A stretch of DNA of 64,000 nucleotides, taken from the NCBI GenBank assembly GCA_965277345.1, contig CBDICI010000004.1:1550001-1614000 (forward strand), in the 5' to 3' direction. The position numbers and the translations under genes are program-made. Positions 16,964 through 25,002 of this stretch are shown here, piece by piece (the first letter of the stretch is position 1; every line of letters begins with the position of its first letter). The notes beneath the pieces were generated by a model. The model saw only the letters and a program-made list of their open reading frames with translations. It had not been told where the DNA came from and searched no databases. Source of the stretch: CAIOYC01 sp965277345 (GTDB lineage: Bacteria > Pseudomonadota > Alphaproteobacteria > Caulobacterales > Caulobacteraceae).

Positions 16964-17461
16964 GTGTCCAAGTATGACCCCCTCGGCGCCTTTCTGGCCG
17001 GCGCCCGAACCTCTGAAGTTCCGCTGACCTTCGCCGAGGTTGAGGATGTGTTGGGCTTTTCCCTTCCGCCCTACGCCCGCAAAGGGAAGAGCTGGTGGTC
17101 CAACAATCCCGGGACGCATGTGGGTGTTCGCGCTTGGAGGAGTTCTGGCTGGCGAACCTCGGCGGTCGATCTCGCGCGTGAGCGGGTGACCTTTGTGCGA
17201 GACATCGACACGCAGGCGGCGCCCGCTTCGCCGGGCGATCAAGGCGACCGCGTGGTTGTCTCATTGAATGGTCTGACCAAGGCTGCGCGGGACCATTTGG
17301 CATTTGTCCAAGAAGATCAGGGGCTCGATCTCACAGGTGCGGTGGCGGTAGTCTTGAACGCGGCAGGCCGCCGCGCTCTCGCCGATTGGTTTGCCGCGAA
17401 CGCGCCCAAGACGCCCGGCGACAGCGTTGCGCTGATCCGCGAAGACCGCGATGGCCGTTGA
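16964..17461 (+). CDS. Putative antitoxin, DUF7662-like N-terminus with separate C-terminal domain
   Basis: 165 residues from the GTG at 16964, chosen because GGAG lies at 16953-16956 and the protein then starts MSKYDPLGAFLAG; an ATG at 16949 is the alternative. Residues 1-80 (VPLTFAEVEDVLGFSLP, SWWSNN, RAWRSSGW) resemble the DUF7662 family. Residues of about 95-165 form a second domain (VVVSLNGLTKAARDHLAF, RALADWFAANAP) that I do not recognise. The last 11 bp overlap vapC, so translation is probably coupled. Position and overlap mark it as the antitoxin, but it lacks an obvious AbrB, RHH or Phd fold. The stretch is less GC-rich than its neighbours. Confidence 0.7.
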   Translation: MSKYDPLGAFLAGARTSEVPLTFAEVEDVLGFSLPPYARKGKSWWSNNPGTHVGVRAWRSSGWRTSAVDLARERVTFVRDIDTQAAPASPGDQGDRVVVSLNGLTKAARDHLAFVQEDQGLDLTGAVAVVLNAAGRRALADWFAANAPKTPGDSVALIREDRDGR

Positions 17462-17864
17462 GGTGGTTTGCGATGCTTCTGTGGCCGTCAAATGCCTTTT
17501 CGACGAAGAAGGCTCTCCCGCCGCTCTTGAGCTGGTGCGCCGTCGTCCGTTGATCGCTCCGGATTTCATCCTGCTCGAACTCGCCAGTGTCGCCGCGAAG
17601 AAGGTCAAACGGTCGGAGGTTCCGGCTGATTTCGCAGCCCTATCACTGTCGCGTGCGGCTGACCTGTTCGATAGCCTGACCCCTGCGATCGCTTTGCGTG
17701 AGCGGGCTTTCGAGCTTGGGCTTCTGCCGGGTGTATCGCTTTATGACGCCCTGTATCTGGCGCTGGCGGAGCGAACGGGTTTAAGCGTGGTCACCGCCGA
17801 CATGAGGTTCGTGCGGAGCGCGGCCGCGGCTGGATTTTCCAACTCGATCGAAGCATTGGCCTAA
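17451..17864 (+). CDS. vapC: VapC-type PIN-domain toxin
   Basis: A 137-residue PIN-domain ribonuclease. The acidic metal-binding quartet is intact: Asp8 (VVCDASVAVK), Glu43 (LLELASVAAK), Asp99 (SLYDALYLALAE) and Asp117 (VVTADMRF). VapC toxins cut tRNA or rRNA when not bound by their antitoxin. The ATG lies inside the 3' end of the antitoxin gene (11-bp overlap). The stop TAA is within the stop overlap with the convergent acetyltransferase gene. The type II system assignment rests on the PIN motif and gene overlap; the target RNA cannot be predicted. Confidence 0.88.
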   Translation: MAVEVVCDASVAVKCLFDEEGSPAALELVRRRPLIAPDFILLELASVAAKKVKRSEVPADFAALSLSRAADLFDSLTPAIALRERAFELGLLPGVSLYDALYLALAERTGLSVVTADMRFVRSAAAAGFSNSIEALA

Positions 17865-18466
17865 CGCTCCGCCAGCGCCTGTAGCCGGGCTTCCAGCTTG
17901 TCGCGCACCATGGGCCACTCCTCCGCCAGGATGGAGAAGACGCAGGTGTCGCGCACCCGCCCGGTCCAGGTGATGCGGTCGTGGCGCAGAACCCCGTCCA
18001 GATGCGCGCCGAGCTTGGCCACCGCGGCGCGGGAGCGGGCGTTGAGATTGTCCACCTTGAACTGCACCACATGAGCGCCCTCGGCATAGAGGCCGCCCGG
18101 CGCGAAGGCGTGGGCCAGCATGAGCATCTTGGCCTCCGGGTTCACCGCGCCGCCGCGCGCGTCCGGGCGGTAGTAGGTATTGCCGATCTCGGCGCGCCGG
18201 TTGGCGGCGTCCATTATGTAGAGGCTGCAGCCCACCACTTGGTCCAGGGCGATCACCGCATAGCCTGCGCGCAGGCCGCGCGCCGCATCCTTGTCCAATC
18301 TGGCCCACCAGTCGTCCAGATGCGGCCCGTTCATTGGGAAGGGATAATGGCTGGCCCAGATGTCGGGATCGGCGTCGCAGGCGGCGCGCAGGCCCTCGCG
18401 GTGGGCTTCCGCGAGCGGCTCCAGCCGGATGAAGCGGCCGGACAAGGTGGGGGCGGCGGAGGTCAT
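17861..18466 (-). CDS. GNAT family N-acetyltransferase (RimJ/RimL-like)
   Basis: 201 residues from the ATG at 18466; a longer frame to 18520 has no ribosome site. It starts MTSAAPTLSGRFIRLEPLA, the usual opening of RimJ-type GNAT proteins, and contains EIGNTYYRPDARGGAVNPEAK, typical of members related to protein N-terminal or antibiotic acetyltransferases. It transfers an acetyl group from acetyl-CoA to an amine; the substrate is unknown. It is a single gene convergent with vapC, sharing stop-codon bases. Confidence 0.85.
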   Translation of the reverse strand: MTSAAPTLSGRFIRLEPLAEAHREGLRAACDADPDIWASHYPFPMNGPHLDDWWARLDKDAARGLRAGYAVIALDQVVGCSLYIMDAANRRAEIGNTYYRPDARGGAVNPEAKMLMLAHAFAPGGLYAEGAHVVQFKVDNLNARSRAAVAKLGAHLDGVLRHDRITWTGRVRDTCVFSILAEEWPMVRDKLEARLQALAER

Positions 18467-18629
18467 GGCGCCTGATAGCGTGGCCGGGGGTTCGCGCAAA
18501 GTTCGCATCCTGGCGTGCACGCAAGCGTGACCCGCGCTTGCGGTCGGTCGCCGCGATGGGGCACAATGGGAAAATCAAATGATCGGTATGGCCGCGACGG
18601 CCGCAAACGACGCTGAGGAGCGCCCTGCC

Positions 18630-19934
18630 ATGGACTTCAATCTCTCCGACCACCAGCGGCATTATCTGGACCGCGTGACCCGGTTCATGGACGAGCATAT
18701 CGTTCCCGCTGTCCCCGCCTACAACAAGGAGATGGACGTCGTCGGCCAGGAGCGCTGGAAGGTGGTCCAGGTGGTGGAGGAACTGAAGAAAAAGGCCAGG
18801 GCCGCGGGCCTGTGGAACTTCTTCATGCCGCCGCACTCGGGCCAGGTGCATGTGGACGACAGTTTCCAGTTCGAAGGTATCCAGCTCACCAACCTGGAAT
18901 ACAGCCTGATCGCCGAGCAACTCGGCAAGGTCGGCTTCGCCTCGGAGGTGTTCAACTGCTCGGCGCCGGATACGGGCAACATGGAAGTGCTGATGCGCTA
19001 CGGCACGCTGGCGCAGAAGGAGCGGTGGCTGCGCCCCCTGATGAACGGCGAGATCCGCTCCGCCTTCCTGATGACCGAGCCGGCGGTGGCCTCCTCCGAC
19101 GCCACCAATATCGAGACCCGCATCGAGCGCGACGGCGACGACTATGTGATCAACGGACGCAAGTGGTGGTCCTCGGGCGTGGGCGATCCGCGCTGCAAGG
19201 TGGCCATCGTCATGGGCAAGACCAATCCGGACCGGGAGCGCCACGCCCAGCAGTCGCAGGTGCTGGTGCCGCTCGACGCGCCGGGGGTGGAGATCGTGCG
19301 GATGCTGCCGGTGTTCGGCTATGACGACGCCCCCCATGGCCACGCGGAGGTGGTGCTGAAGGACGTGCGGGTGAAGGTCGAGGACGGCCTGCTGCTCGGC
19401 GAAGGTCGCGGGTTCGAGATCGCCCAGGGCCGCCTCGGTCCCGGCCGCATCCACCACTGTATGCGCACCATTGGAACGGCGGAGGTGGCGTTGGAGAAGA
19501 TGGTCAAGCGCATCCAGTCGCGCAAAGCCTTCGGCAAATACATCTCTGACCACTCGGTGTGGGAGGAACGCGTGGCCGACGCCCGCATCAACATCGAGAT
19601 GTGCCGCCTGCTCTGCCTCAAGGCCGCCGACATGATGGACAAGGCCGGCAACAAGTCCGCCCGGCTGGAGATCGCCATGATCAAGGTCGCCGCGCCGCGC
19701 ATGGCGCTGCAGATCATCGACGACGCCATCCAAGCCCATGGCGGCGCCGGCGTCACCACCGACTTCGGCCTCGCCAGCGCCTATGCCCACCAGCGCACCC
19801 TGCGCCTGGCCGACGGCCCTGACGAAGTGCACCAGCGCACCATTGCCCGCATGGAGTACGGCAAGTACGGCGACTCGGTGGTCAAGCTCCGCAACGAAGC
19901 CGAAGAACGCCTGCAGGTGGCGGGCATCCGATAA
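18630..19934 (+). CDS. Acyl-CoA dehydrogenase
   Basis: 434 residues from the ATG at 18630, with GAGGAG at 18615-18620; the longer frame from 18579 is not preferred. FAD-binding and substrate motifs are present: AFLMTEPAVASSDATNI, RKWWSSGVGDPRCKV, QIIDDAIQAHGGAGVTTDFG and a C-terminal RIARMEYGKYG-like segment. It begins MDFNLSDHQRHYLDRVTRFM and belongs to the longer ACAD group (about 410-440 residues) that uses branched or medium-chain acyl-CoA. It catalyses alpha,beta-dehydrogenation with electron transfer to ETF. It is convergent with an enoyl-CoA hydratase gene, so the two may act in the same beta-oxidation route. Confidence 0.9.
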   Translation: MDFNLSDHQRHYLDRVTRFMDEHIVPAVPAYNKEMDVVGQERWKVVQVVEELKKKARAAGLWNFFMPPHSGQVHVDDSFQFEGIQLTNLEYSLIAEQLGKVGFASEVFNCSAPDTGNMEVLMRYGTLAQKERWLRPLMNGEIRSAFLMTEPAVASSDATNIETRIERDGDDYVINGRKWWSSGVGDPRCKVAIVMGKTNPDRERHAQQSQVLVPLDAPGVEIVRMLPVFGYDDAPHGHAEVVLKDVRVKVEDGLLLGEGRGFEIAQGRLGPGRIHHCMRTIGTAEVALEKMVKRIQSRKAFGKYISDHSVWEERVADARINIEMCRLLCLKAADMMDKAGNKSARLEIAMIKVAAPRMALQIIDDAIQAHGGAGVTTDFGLASAYAHQRTLRLADGPDEVHQRTIARMEYGKYGDSVVKLRNEAEERLQVAGIR

Positions 19935-20028
19935 GGAGACTGTTTGAAGATAGGGTGAGTGATCTATTCGCGCTTCAGGATCAGGAAAGTAAGACGTGGA
20001 GGCTCTCTGATCGGTCTCTAAAGCGCCG

Positions 20029-20811
20029 TCACCGCCCCGCCCATTTCGGCGCGCGCTTTTCGGCGAAGGCGAGGGGGCCTTCGCGCAGGTCTTCGGAGGC
20101 GAACAGGGCTTTGATGCCGGGATAGCTCGACTGGTTGTCAAGGCCCGCTTCCACCGACGGTTCGGCCATGGTGCGGTTCACCGCGTCCTTGGAGGCGCGG
20201 ATCGACATGGGGCTGCACTCCAGGATCTGCGCCGCCCACTGGCGCGCCGTGTCCACCGCCGCGCCGGCGGGCGCCACCGCGTTGACGAAGCCGAGGGCCT
20301 GTCCCTCCGCCGCCGGCACGCGCCGCCCGGTGAGGATCATGCCCATGGCCTGCTTCTCGCCGATGGTGCGCGGCAGGCGGTGCAGGCCGGAGGCCAGGGC
20401 GGCCAGGCCCACGCGCGGTTCCGGCAGGGCGAACACCGCCCGCTCGTCGGCGATGATGAGGTCGCAGGCCAGGGCGATCTCGAACCCGCCGCCCATGGCC
20501 AGGCCATTCACCGCCGCGATCACCGGCTTTTGCAGGTCGAAGCGCGCTGTCAGGCCGCCGAAACCGGACGCCGGCTGCTCCATCCGTCCGTTGGCGGCCT
20601 GGAACTTCAGATCGTTGCCGGCGCAAAAGGCCCGGTCGCCCGCGCCGGTGACGATCGCCACCCACTGGTCGGGATCGGCGGCGAAGGCGTCGAACACCTC
20701 GGCCAGTTCGTGATTAGCCGGCGGATGCACCGCGTTCATCACCTCCGGCCGGTCGATGGTCACCAGGGTGAGCGGGCCGGCGCGTTCGACGGCGCAGAAC
20801 TGATAGGTCAT
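20029..20811 (-). CDS. Enoyl-CoA hydratase/isomerase family protein (crotonase)
   Basis: A 260-residue crotonase fold protein. The CoA-binding and oxyanion-hole segments are visible: AFCAGNDLKF and NGLAMGGGFEIALACDLIIA. The glutamate pair expected for hydratase activity is partly kept (ALPEPRVGLAA; one acidic position). A crotonase-type C-terminus, FAEKRAPKWAGR, follows. It is likely to hydrate enoyl-CoA in fatty-acid breakdown, although crotonase members vary in reaction. It sits 53 bp downstream of a gamma carbonic anhydrase-like gene on the same strand, with a TCC-rich palindrome between them. Confidence 0.88.
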   Translation of the reverse strand: MTYQFCAVERAGPLTLVTIDRPEVMNAVHPPANHELAEVFDAFAADPDQWVAIVTGAGDRAFCAGNDLKFQAANGRMEQPASGFGGLTARFDLQKPVIAAVNGLAMGGGFEIALACDLIIADERAVFALPEPRVGLAALASGLHRLPRTIGEKQAMGMILTGRRVPAAEGQALGFVNAVAPAGAAVDTARQWAAQILECSPMSIRASKDAVNRTMAEPSVEAGLDNQSSYPGIKALFASEDLREGPLAFAEKRAPKWAGR

Positions 20812-20834
20812 CGAGGCTTCGTCCTTCTTGTTAG

Positions 20835-20861
20835 CTCCTCCTCCGTGCAGTGGGGGAGGAG
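20835..20861. repeat. TCC-rich palindrome (family B)
   Basis: CTCCTCCTCC at 20835-20844 pairs with GGGGGAGGAG at 20852-20861 except for one wobble. It is located between two minus-strand genes. Confidence 0.65.
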
Positions 20862-20864
20862 AAA

Positions 20865-21404
20865 TTAGCGCCCCTTCAACTCCCGCGCATAGCGCTTCCA
20901 GTTCTCCACATAGTGGGCGGCGGAAAGTTTCATCATGCCGGCGGCGGCTTCGTCCAGGGTGCGCACCACCTTGCCGGGCGAGCCCATCACCATGGCGTTG
21001 TCGGGAATCTCCTTGCCCTCGGTGATCAGGGTATTGGCCCCGATCACGCAGTTCTTGCCGATCCTGGCCCCATTCAGCACGATCGAGCCGATGCCGATCA
21101 GCGTGTTTTCGCCGATGGTGCAGCCGTGCAGCATCACCATGTGCCCGATGGTCACATCGCGGCCGATGGTCAGAGGTGAACCCAGATCGGTGTGCAGAAC
21201 AGAGCCGTCCTGCACGTTGGAATTCTCACCCACCACAATAGGATCGTTGTCGCCGCGAAGCACCGCATTGAACCAGACGCTGGCATTCTGCTTCAATATG
21301 ACATTTCCGAGAACAGTTGCACTGGGCGCGATCCAGTATTCCCCTTCATTGGGCAGGGTTGGACCTGTATCGCCCAAATTATAGACATTCGTTCTGATGA
21401 TCAT
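20865..21404 (-). CDS. Gamma-class carbonic anhydrase-like hexapeptide protein
   Basis: 179 residues from the ATG at 21404; a TTG at 21425 is less likely. The left-handed beta-helix repeats and the zinc-binding histidines are visible in SVLHTDLG and TIGHMVMLHGCTIGEN. It is related to YrdA/PaaY and gamma carbonic anhydrases, which bind zinc and may hydrate CO2 or hydrolyse thioesters. A possible promoter lies at 21435-21465 (TTGACT and GTTAAG on the minus strand, 19 bp apart). The upstream region is AT-richer than most of the window. Confidence 0.87.
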   Translation of the reverse strand: MIIRTNVYNLGDTGPTLPNEGEYWIAPSATVLGNVILKQNASVWFNAVLRGDNDPIVVGENSNVQDGSVLHTDLGSPLTIGRDVTIGHMVMLHGCTIGENTLIGIGSIVLNGARIGKNCVIGANTLITEGKEIPDNAMVMGSPGKVVRTLDEAAAGMMKLSAAHYVENWKRYARELKGR

Positions 21405-21744
21405 CCGTGTACCCCGGTTCGCCAAATTCTTCTTCTTAACACCCTGGAAACCAATCTACAGTCAAACTCGTTGCGTGATTCGAGTGAGCGTTCCGTTCGC
21501 TTGGCGCACAGCGGGGCCAAGGTCCCGCCCAGTCGGAGTGCAGGGTGACGGGTATTTCGTCCGTGCGCAGGGGGAGAAAGGCGGATTTTCCGCCGCCCGA
21601 CGCTGACGCATCCCGTCGGTTCCGCCCGGGCCAGCGTCCCATCCCCTCGCTCCTCTCGTCCAAAGGCGCCGACCCTCGGGTCCGCGCCTTTTTCTTTGTC
21701 CTCTTTGCTCCCCTTATCCAGCTCCCCGATTTCTGGAGGCTCCC
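21405..21744 (+). other. 340-bp intergenic region with candidate structured RNA
   Basis: No supported ORF. On the minus strand, -35/-10-like sequences at 21465-21435 probably serve the carbonic anhydrase-like gene. On the plus strand, several inverted repeats (GGCGGA/TCCGCC at 21580-21594; GACGCTG/CAGCGTC at 21599-21638) precede a strong intrinsic terminator ending at 21697, 47 bp before the phoH start. This suggests a short plus-strand RNA or an attenuator leader of roughly 150-200 nt. No match to RNase P, SRP RNA or tmRNA core motifs was seen. Confidence 0.45.
21662..21697 (+). terminator. Intrinsic terminator upstream of phoH
   Basis: AAAGGCGC at 21662-21669 pairs with GCGCCTTT at 21684-21691. 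An inner GACC/GGTC-type stem lies inside, and the hairpin is followed by a U-rich run (TTTTTCTTT). The orientation fits termination of a plus-strand transcript before phoH. Confidence 0.7.
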
Positions 21745-22524
21745 ATGACCAAGCGTGCGCTGAAGCGGATGGTGCGTGAAGGCGAATTCTCGACCGCGGA
21801 GTTCGCGGACGCGAAGATTCGCCGGTTGCCGGTGGAGCGGGGCTGGTCGCCGATGGGACACAATCCCGGCCCGGGAAGCGTGGGCGACGAGCGCGAGCAG
21901 GGCTATCTCAAGACCATCAAGCCGAAATCCGCCGGCCAGTCGGCGCTGATGGAGGCCATCGACCGCAAGAATCTGGTGCTGGCGCTCGGCCCCGCCGGCA
22001 CCGGCAAGACCTATCTCGCCATTGCTAAAGCCGTCGAGGCGCTGGAGGCAGGCAAGGTCGGCCGCATCGTCCTCTCCCGCCCGGCCATCGAGGCCGGCGA
22101 ATCCATCGGCTACCTGCCGGGGGACATGGAGGAGAAACTGGCCCCTTACCTGCGCCCCCTCTACGACGCCCTGTCCGACCGGCTGTCCATGAAGCGGGTG
22201 CGCTGCTTGATGGCCGAGGGACTGATCGAGATCGCCCCGGTGGGCTTCATGCGCGGGCGCACCCTCAACAACGCCTTCGTGGTGATCGACGAGGCGCAGA
22301 ACTGCACCTATGTGCAGCTCAAGATGCTGCTGACGCGCCTCGGGTGGAACTCCACCATGGTGGTGACCGGCGATCCGAACCAGTCGGACCTCTTGCCCGG
22401 GGTCTCGGGCCTCGCCGACGTGGCGGGCCATCTGGAGGTGCTGCCCAACATCGCCGTGGTCCGCCTGCAGGATCAGGACATCGTCCGTCACCCCCTTGTG
22501 GCCGAGATGCTGGGGGTGCTGTAG
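21745..22524 (+). CDS. phoH: PhoH family ATPase
   Basis: A 259-residue P-loop ATPase with Walker A GPAGTGKT (82-89), FVVIDEAQN as Walker B, and VVTGDPNQSDL. It has a short basic N-terminus (MTKRALKRMVREGEF) and lacks the longer N-terminal part of the YbeZ-type PhoH paired with YbeY. PhoH proteins are linked to RNA metabolism and phosphate stress; their exact activity is unsettled. GGAGG at 21735-21739 supports the start. It is a single gene, preceded by a terminator hairpin and convergent with an ArsR-type regulator gene. Confidence 0.9.
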   Translation: MTKRALKRMVREGEFSTAEFADAKIRRLPVERGWSPMGHNPGPGSVGDEREQGYLKTIKPKSAGQSALMEAIDRKNLVLALGPAGTGKTYLAIAKAVEALEAGKVGRIVLSRPAIEAGESIGYLPGDMEEKLAPYLRPLYDALSDRLSMKRVRCLMAEGLIEIAPVGFMRGRTLNNAFVVIDEAQNCTYVQLKMLLTRLGWNSTMVVTGDPNQSDLLPGVSGLADVAGHLEVLPNIAVVRLQDQDIVRHPLVAEMLGVL

Positions 22525-22545
22525 CGGGCTCCCCACGGACGACGG

Positions 22546-23217
22546 CTAAAACAGACGTTCAAACGCGGCGCGGCCGGGGGCGGAGAACACCACGGTGCGG
22601 CCCGGCCCCCGCCGTGCCCATCCTTTGGCCAGGATGTAGGACAGGATCGCCGCCCCCAATGCGCCGGCCAAGTGGTGGCGTCTTTCGCTCCAGTCCAGAC
22701 AGGTGCGGCACAGTGGGCGCCGCCGGCTTTCCAGTGAGGCGAGGTCGAGCCCGACAGCCTCGAAACGCCGCCGACCGTTCGGCGTCAGCCGAGCCGCGCC
22801 CTGCTCGTCGCCGAGGAAATCCTGCTCCAACAGACGCCGCAGGAGTCTCACGCCCATCTCGCCGGCCAGATGGTCGTAACAGACCCGTGCGTGGCGCATC
22901 GCCCGGTCATTCGGTCCCGTGCGGACGACGGCGGGCGCGGTACGCGCGGCCAGCGCCATCAACCTCTCCAGCACCTCGGCGACGTCGGGGCCTGATAGGC
23001 TTAGGTAGCGATGCCGGCCCTGCTTCTCCGCAACCAGCAGTCCAGCCTGGGCCAGCTTGGCCAAATGGCTGCTGGCGGTGGGCAGGGCGACGCCGCCCGC
23101 CTGAGCCAGTTCGCTGACGGTCAGGGCGCGGCCGTCCATCAAGGCGCCCAGCATGTTGGCGCGCGCCGGATCGCCCAGCAGGGCGGCAATGGGAGCGATA
23201 GCGGGTCCGGCGCGCAT
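22546..23217 (-). CDS. ArsR-family HTH transcriptional regulator
   Basis: 223 residues. The N-terminal winged helix (about 5-90; LLGDPARANMLGALMDGRALTV then GGVALPTASSHLAKLAQAGLL) is ArsR-like. The C-terminal half includes an RRPLCRTCLDWSERRHHLAG segment that is conserved in a subgroup of these regulators and may bind a ligand or metal through its two cysteines. A perfect 6-6-6 inverted repeat starts 5 bp upstream of its ATG, so autoregulation and control of the divergent NIPSNAP gene are likely. Confidence 0.88.
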   Translation of the reverse strand: MRAGPAIAPIAALLGDPARANMLGALMDGRALTVSELAQAGGVALPTASSHLAKLAQAGLLVAEKQGRHRYLSLSGPDVAEVLERLMALAARTAPAVVRTGPNDRAMRHARVCYDHLAGEMGVRLLRRLLEQDFLGDEQGAARLTPNGRRRFEAVGLDLASLESRRRPLCRTCLDWSERRHHLAGALGAAILSYILAKGWARRGPGRTVVFSAPGRAAFERLF

Positions 23218-23222
23218 GGTTC

Positions 23223-23240
23223 GATGCTAACCAAAGCATC
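23223..23240. promoter_or_regulatory. Operator-like inverted repeat in the arsR/NIPSNAP divergent promoter
   Basis: GATGCT at 23223-23228 and AGCATC at 23235-23240 form a perfect dyad with a 6-bp spacer. It lies 5 bp from the regulator start and 41 bp from the divergent NIPSNAP start. The size is right for an ArsR dimer. Confidence 0.6.
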
Positions 23241-23281
23241 TGTGCGCGGCAATCGGCTAGACCGGCGCAAGGAGGACCCCG

Positions 23282-23611
23282 ATGATCACCTGCTTTATCC
23301 GCTACGAAATCGATCCTTATCGCGTCGACACCTTTGACCAGTACGCCAAGGTATGGGGTCAGGTTATCCCGCGCTGCGGCGGGGACCTAGTCGGCTATTT
23401 CTCGCCGCACGAAGGCTCGGCCACAACCGCCTATGCGGTATTCCACGTTCAGAGTCTCGCCGCCTACGAAGCCTACCGAACCCACCTGCGCGACGACGCG
23501 GAAGGGCGCGCCAATTTCGAGTTCGCCAAACGCGAGCGATTCATCCGACGTGAAGATCGCCTGTTCCTGCGCCAGTCCTCGGGTCAGCATGGACCGCTGC
23601 TGAAAAGCTAG
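23282..23611 (+). CDS. NIPSNAP family protein
   Basis: A 109-residue dimeric alpha/beta-barrel (ferredoxin-like) protein. MITCFIRYEIDPYRVDTFDQY and RCGGDLVGYFSPHEGS are typical of bacterial NIPSNAP proteins. Their biochemical function is not settled, although some are linked to small-molecule modification. It is transcribed divergently from the ArsR-type regulator with an operator-like palindrome between, so it is the likely target of that regulator. Confidence 0.82.
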   Translation: MITCFIRYEIDPYRVDTFDQYAKVWGQVIPRCGGDLVGYFSPHEGSATTAYAVFHVQSLAAYEAYRTHLRDDAEGRANFEFAKRERFIRREDRLFLRQSSGQHGPLLKS

Positions 23612-23746
23612 ACGGCGCTGAACTCTTGCTGCGGCACGAGAGGCTTGGGCGCCCGGATGTCATTTCATCGAGCGCCGCGCCCAGCTCGGGCTTGAGCACC
23701 TGCACCCGCCGCCCTTCACCGCCAGGCTTCAGTGCAGTGGCTAGGA

Positions 23747-23953
23747 CTATTCCAGGTCTTCGGCCAGGATGGCCATTTCGAACAGGAACGAGCCGTCGTC
23801 GTCCTCGTCCTGGTACACGACGCCGATGAACTCGCCCTTCATCTCCACCTCGGCGGAGTCCTTCTGTTTGGGGCGGGCCTTCAACGCCACGTGCGGATTG
23901 CCGAAGGTGCGCTTCAGGTGCGCTTCGATCTTCTTGATGTCGTTGTCGTCCAC
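23747..23953 (-). CDS. DUF3126 family protein
   Basis: A 68-residue acidic protein, MDDNDIKKIEAHLKRTFGNP, with FIGVVYQDEDDDGSF near the C-terminus. This matches the alphaproteobacterial DUF3126 family (about 65-75 residues, alpha/beta). It lies 188 bp downstream of cysE on the same strand; this pairing recurs in the group and suggests a link to cysteine synthesis, but the function is unknown. No clear terminator lies between the two genes. Confidence 0.85.
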   Translation of the reverse strand: MDDNDIKKIEAHLKRTFGNPHVALKARPKQKDSAEVEMKGEFIGVVYQDEDDDGSFLFEMAILAEDLE

Positions 23954-24141
23954 GGGCTCGCCTTGGTGGTCGGGGATGGGGTCGTCGAAAGTGGCGCGAA
24001 CCTAGTTGGGATTGCGCGGGTATGGAAGCGCTGCGATCGCCGAATTGATCAGCCCGCCAAGGCGTTTTTCCCCACCACAGCCCTAAATTCGGCGAAAAAT
24101 AAGCCGCTCGACAATCCAAGCGCCCCGCTCAGGGCGGCGTC

Positions 24142-24975
24142 TCAGATCGAGTAGTCCTCGTACACTTCGCCCGGCAAGGTGTGGTCCATGGTGCGGGCGG
24201 GCTCTTCGCAGGCGGGGCAGTTGACCAGGCGCGCGGGCACGCCGGCGGCGGTGCAGCCGGGGGGCACGTCCTTCAGCACCACCGAGCCCGAAGCCACCTT
24301 GGCGTATTCGCCGACGGTGACGTTGCCGAGCACCTTGGCGCCCGCGCCCAGCAGCACGCCCTTCATGATCTTGGGGTGGCGGTCGCCGCGCTCGGCGCCG
24401 GTGCCGCCCAGCGTCACGCCGTGCAGCATGGAGACGTCGTCGCCCACGCGGGCGGTCTCCCCCACCACGATGCCGGTGGCGTGATCCATGAAGATGCCGG
24501 CGCCGAACTCCGCCGCCGGGTGGATGTCCACCTGGAACAGCTCGGACATGCGGCTCTGGAAGTGGAAGGCCAGGGTCTGGCGTCCTTCGCTCCACAGCCA
24601 GTGGGCGATGCGGTGGGTTTGCAGGGCCTGGAAGCCCTTGAAGAACAGGAAGGGCTGCAGATAGCCCTTGCAGGCGGGGTCGCGCTCCATCACGGCGCGC
24701 AGGTCCGCCTCTACCTTGACCAGCAGCGAGGGGTCCGAGGCGTAGGCCTGATCGGCCATCTCGCGGATCGACATGGCCCGCATCTCCTGGTCGCCGAGCT
24801 TGCGGGCGAGTTGGTAGGAGAAGGAGCCGGCAAGGTCGTGGTGGGCCAGGATGGTGGCGTTGAGCAGGGACGCGAGGCCGGGTTCGGCGGCGGCGGTCTC
24901 CTGCGCCTCGAGCCGCAGCGCGGTCCAGACCGGCAGCGGCCCCTCGTGGGCGACGATTTCGAGCTGACGGCCCAT
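24142..24975 (-). CDS. cysE: Serine O-acetyltransferase
   Basis: A 277-residue enzyme that acetylates serine with acetyl-CoA to give O-acetylserine, the carbon acceptor for sulfide. The N-terminal helical domain is followed by hexapeptide repeats with catalytic residues in FQVDIHPAAEFG (Asp150, His152) and FMDHATGIVVGE (Asp164, His165), then VSMLHGVTLGGTG and DRHPKI. The C-terminal tail ends in Ile (YEDYSI), the residue that in CysE binds the cysteine synthase active site. This fits formation of a CysE-CysK complex. Confidence 0.95.
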   Translation of the reverse strand: MGRQLEIVAHEGPLPVWTALRLEAQETAAAEPGLASLLNATILAHHDLAGSFSYQLARKLGDQEMRAMSIREMADQAYASDPSLLVKVEADLRAVMERDPACKGYLQPFLFFKGFQALQTHRIAHWLWSEGRQTLAFHFQSRMSELFQVDIHPAAEFGAGIFMDHATGIVVGETARVGDDVSMLHGVTLGGTGAERGDRHPKIMKGVLLGAGAKVLGNVTVGEYAKVASGSVVLKDVPPGCTAAGVPARLVNCPACEEPARTMDHTLPGEVYEDYSI

Positions 24976-25002
24976 GGGCAGCCTCCAAGCGATCCCTTGC
25001 GC

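Noticed and set aside
16453..16971. Longer N-terminus of the RluB-type gene
   Set aside because: The region is antisense to tadA; the S4 domain begins shortly after the ATG at 16452.
17781..20141. 786-residue minus-strand open frame
   Set aside because: It is antisense to the acyl-CoA dehydrogenase gene and spans several real genes; His/Arg/Gly-rich shadow translation.
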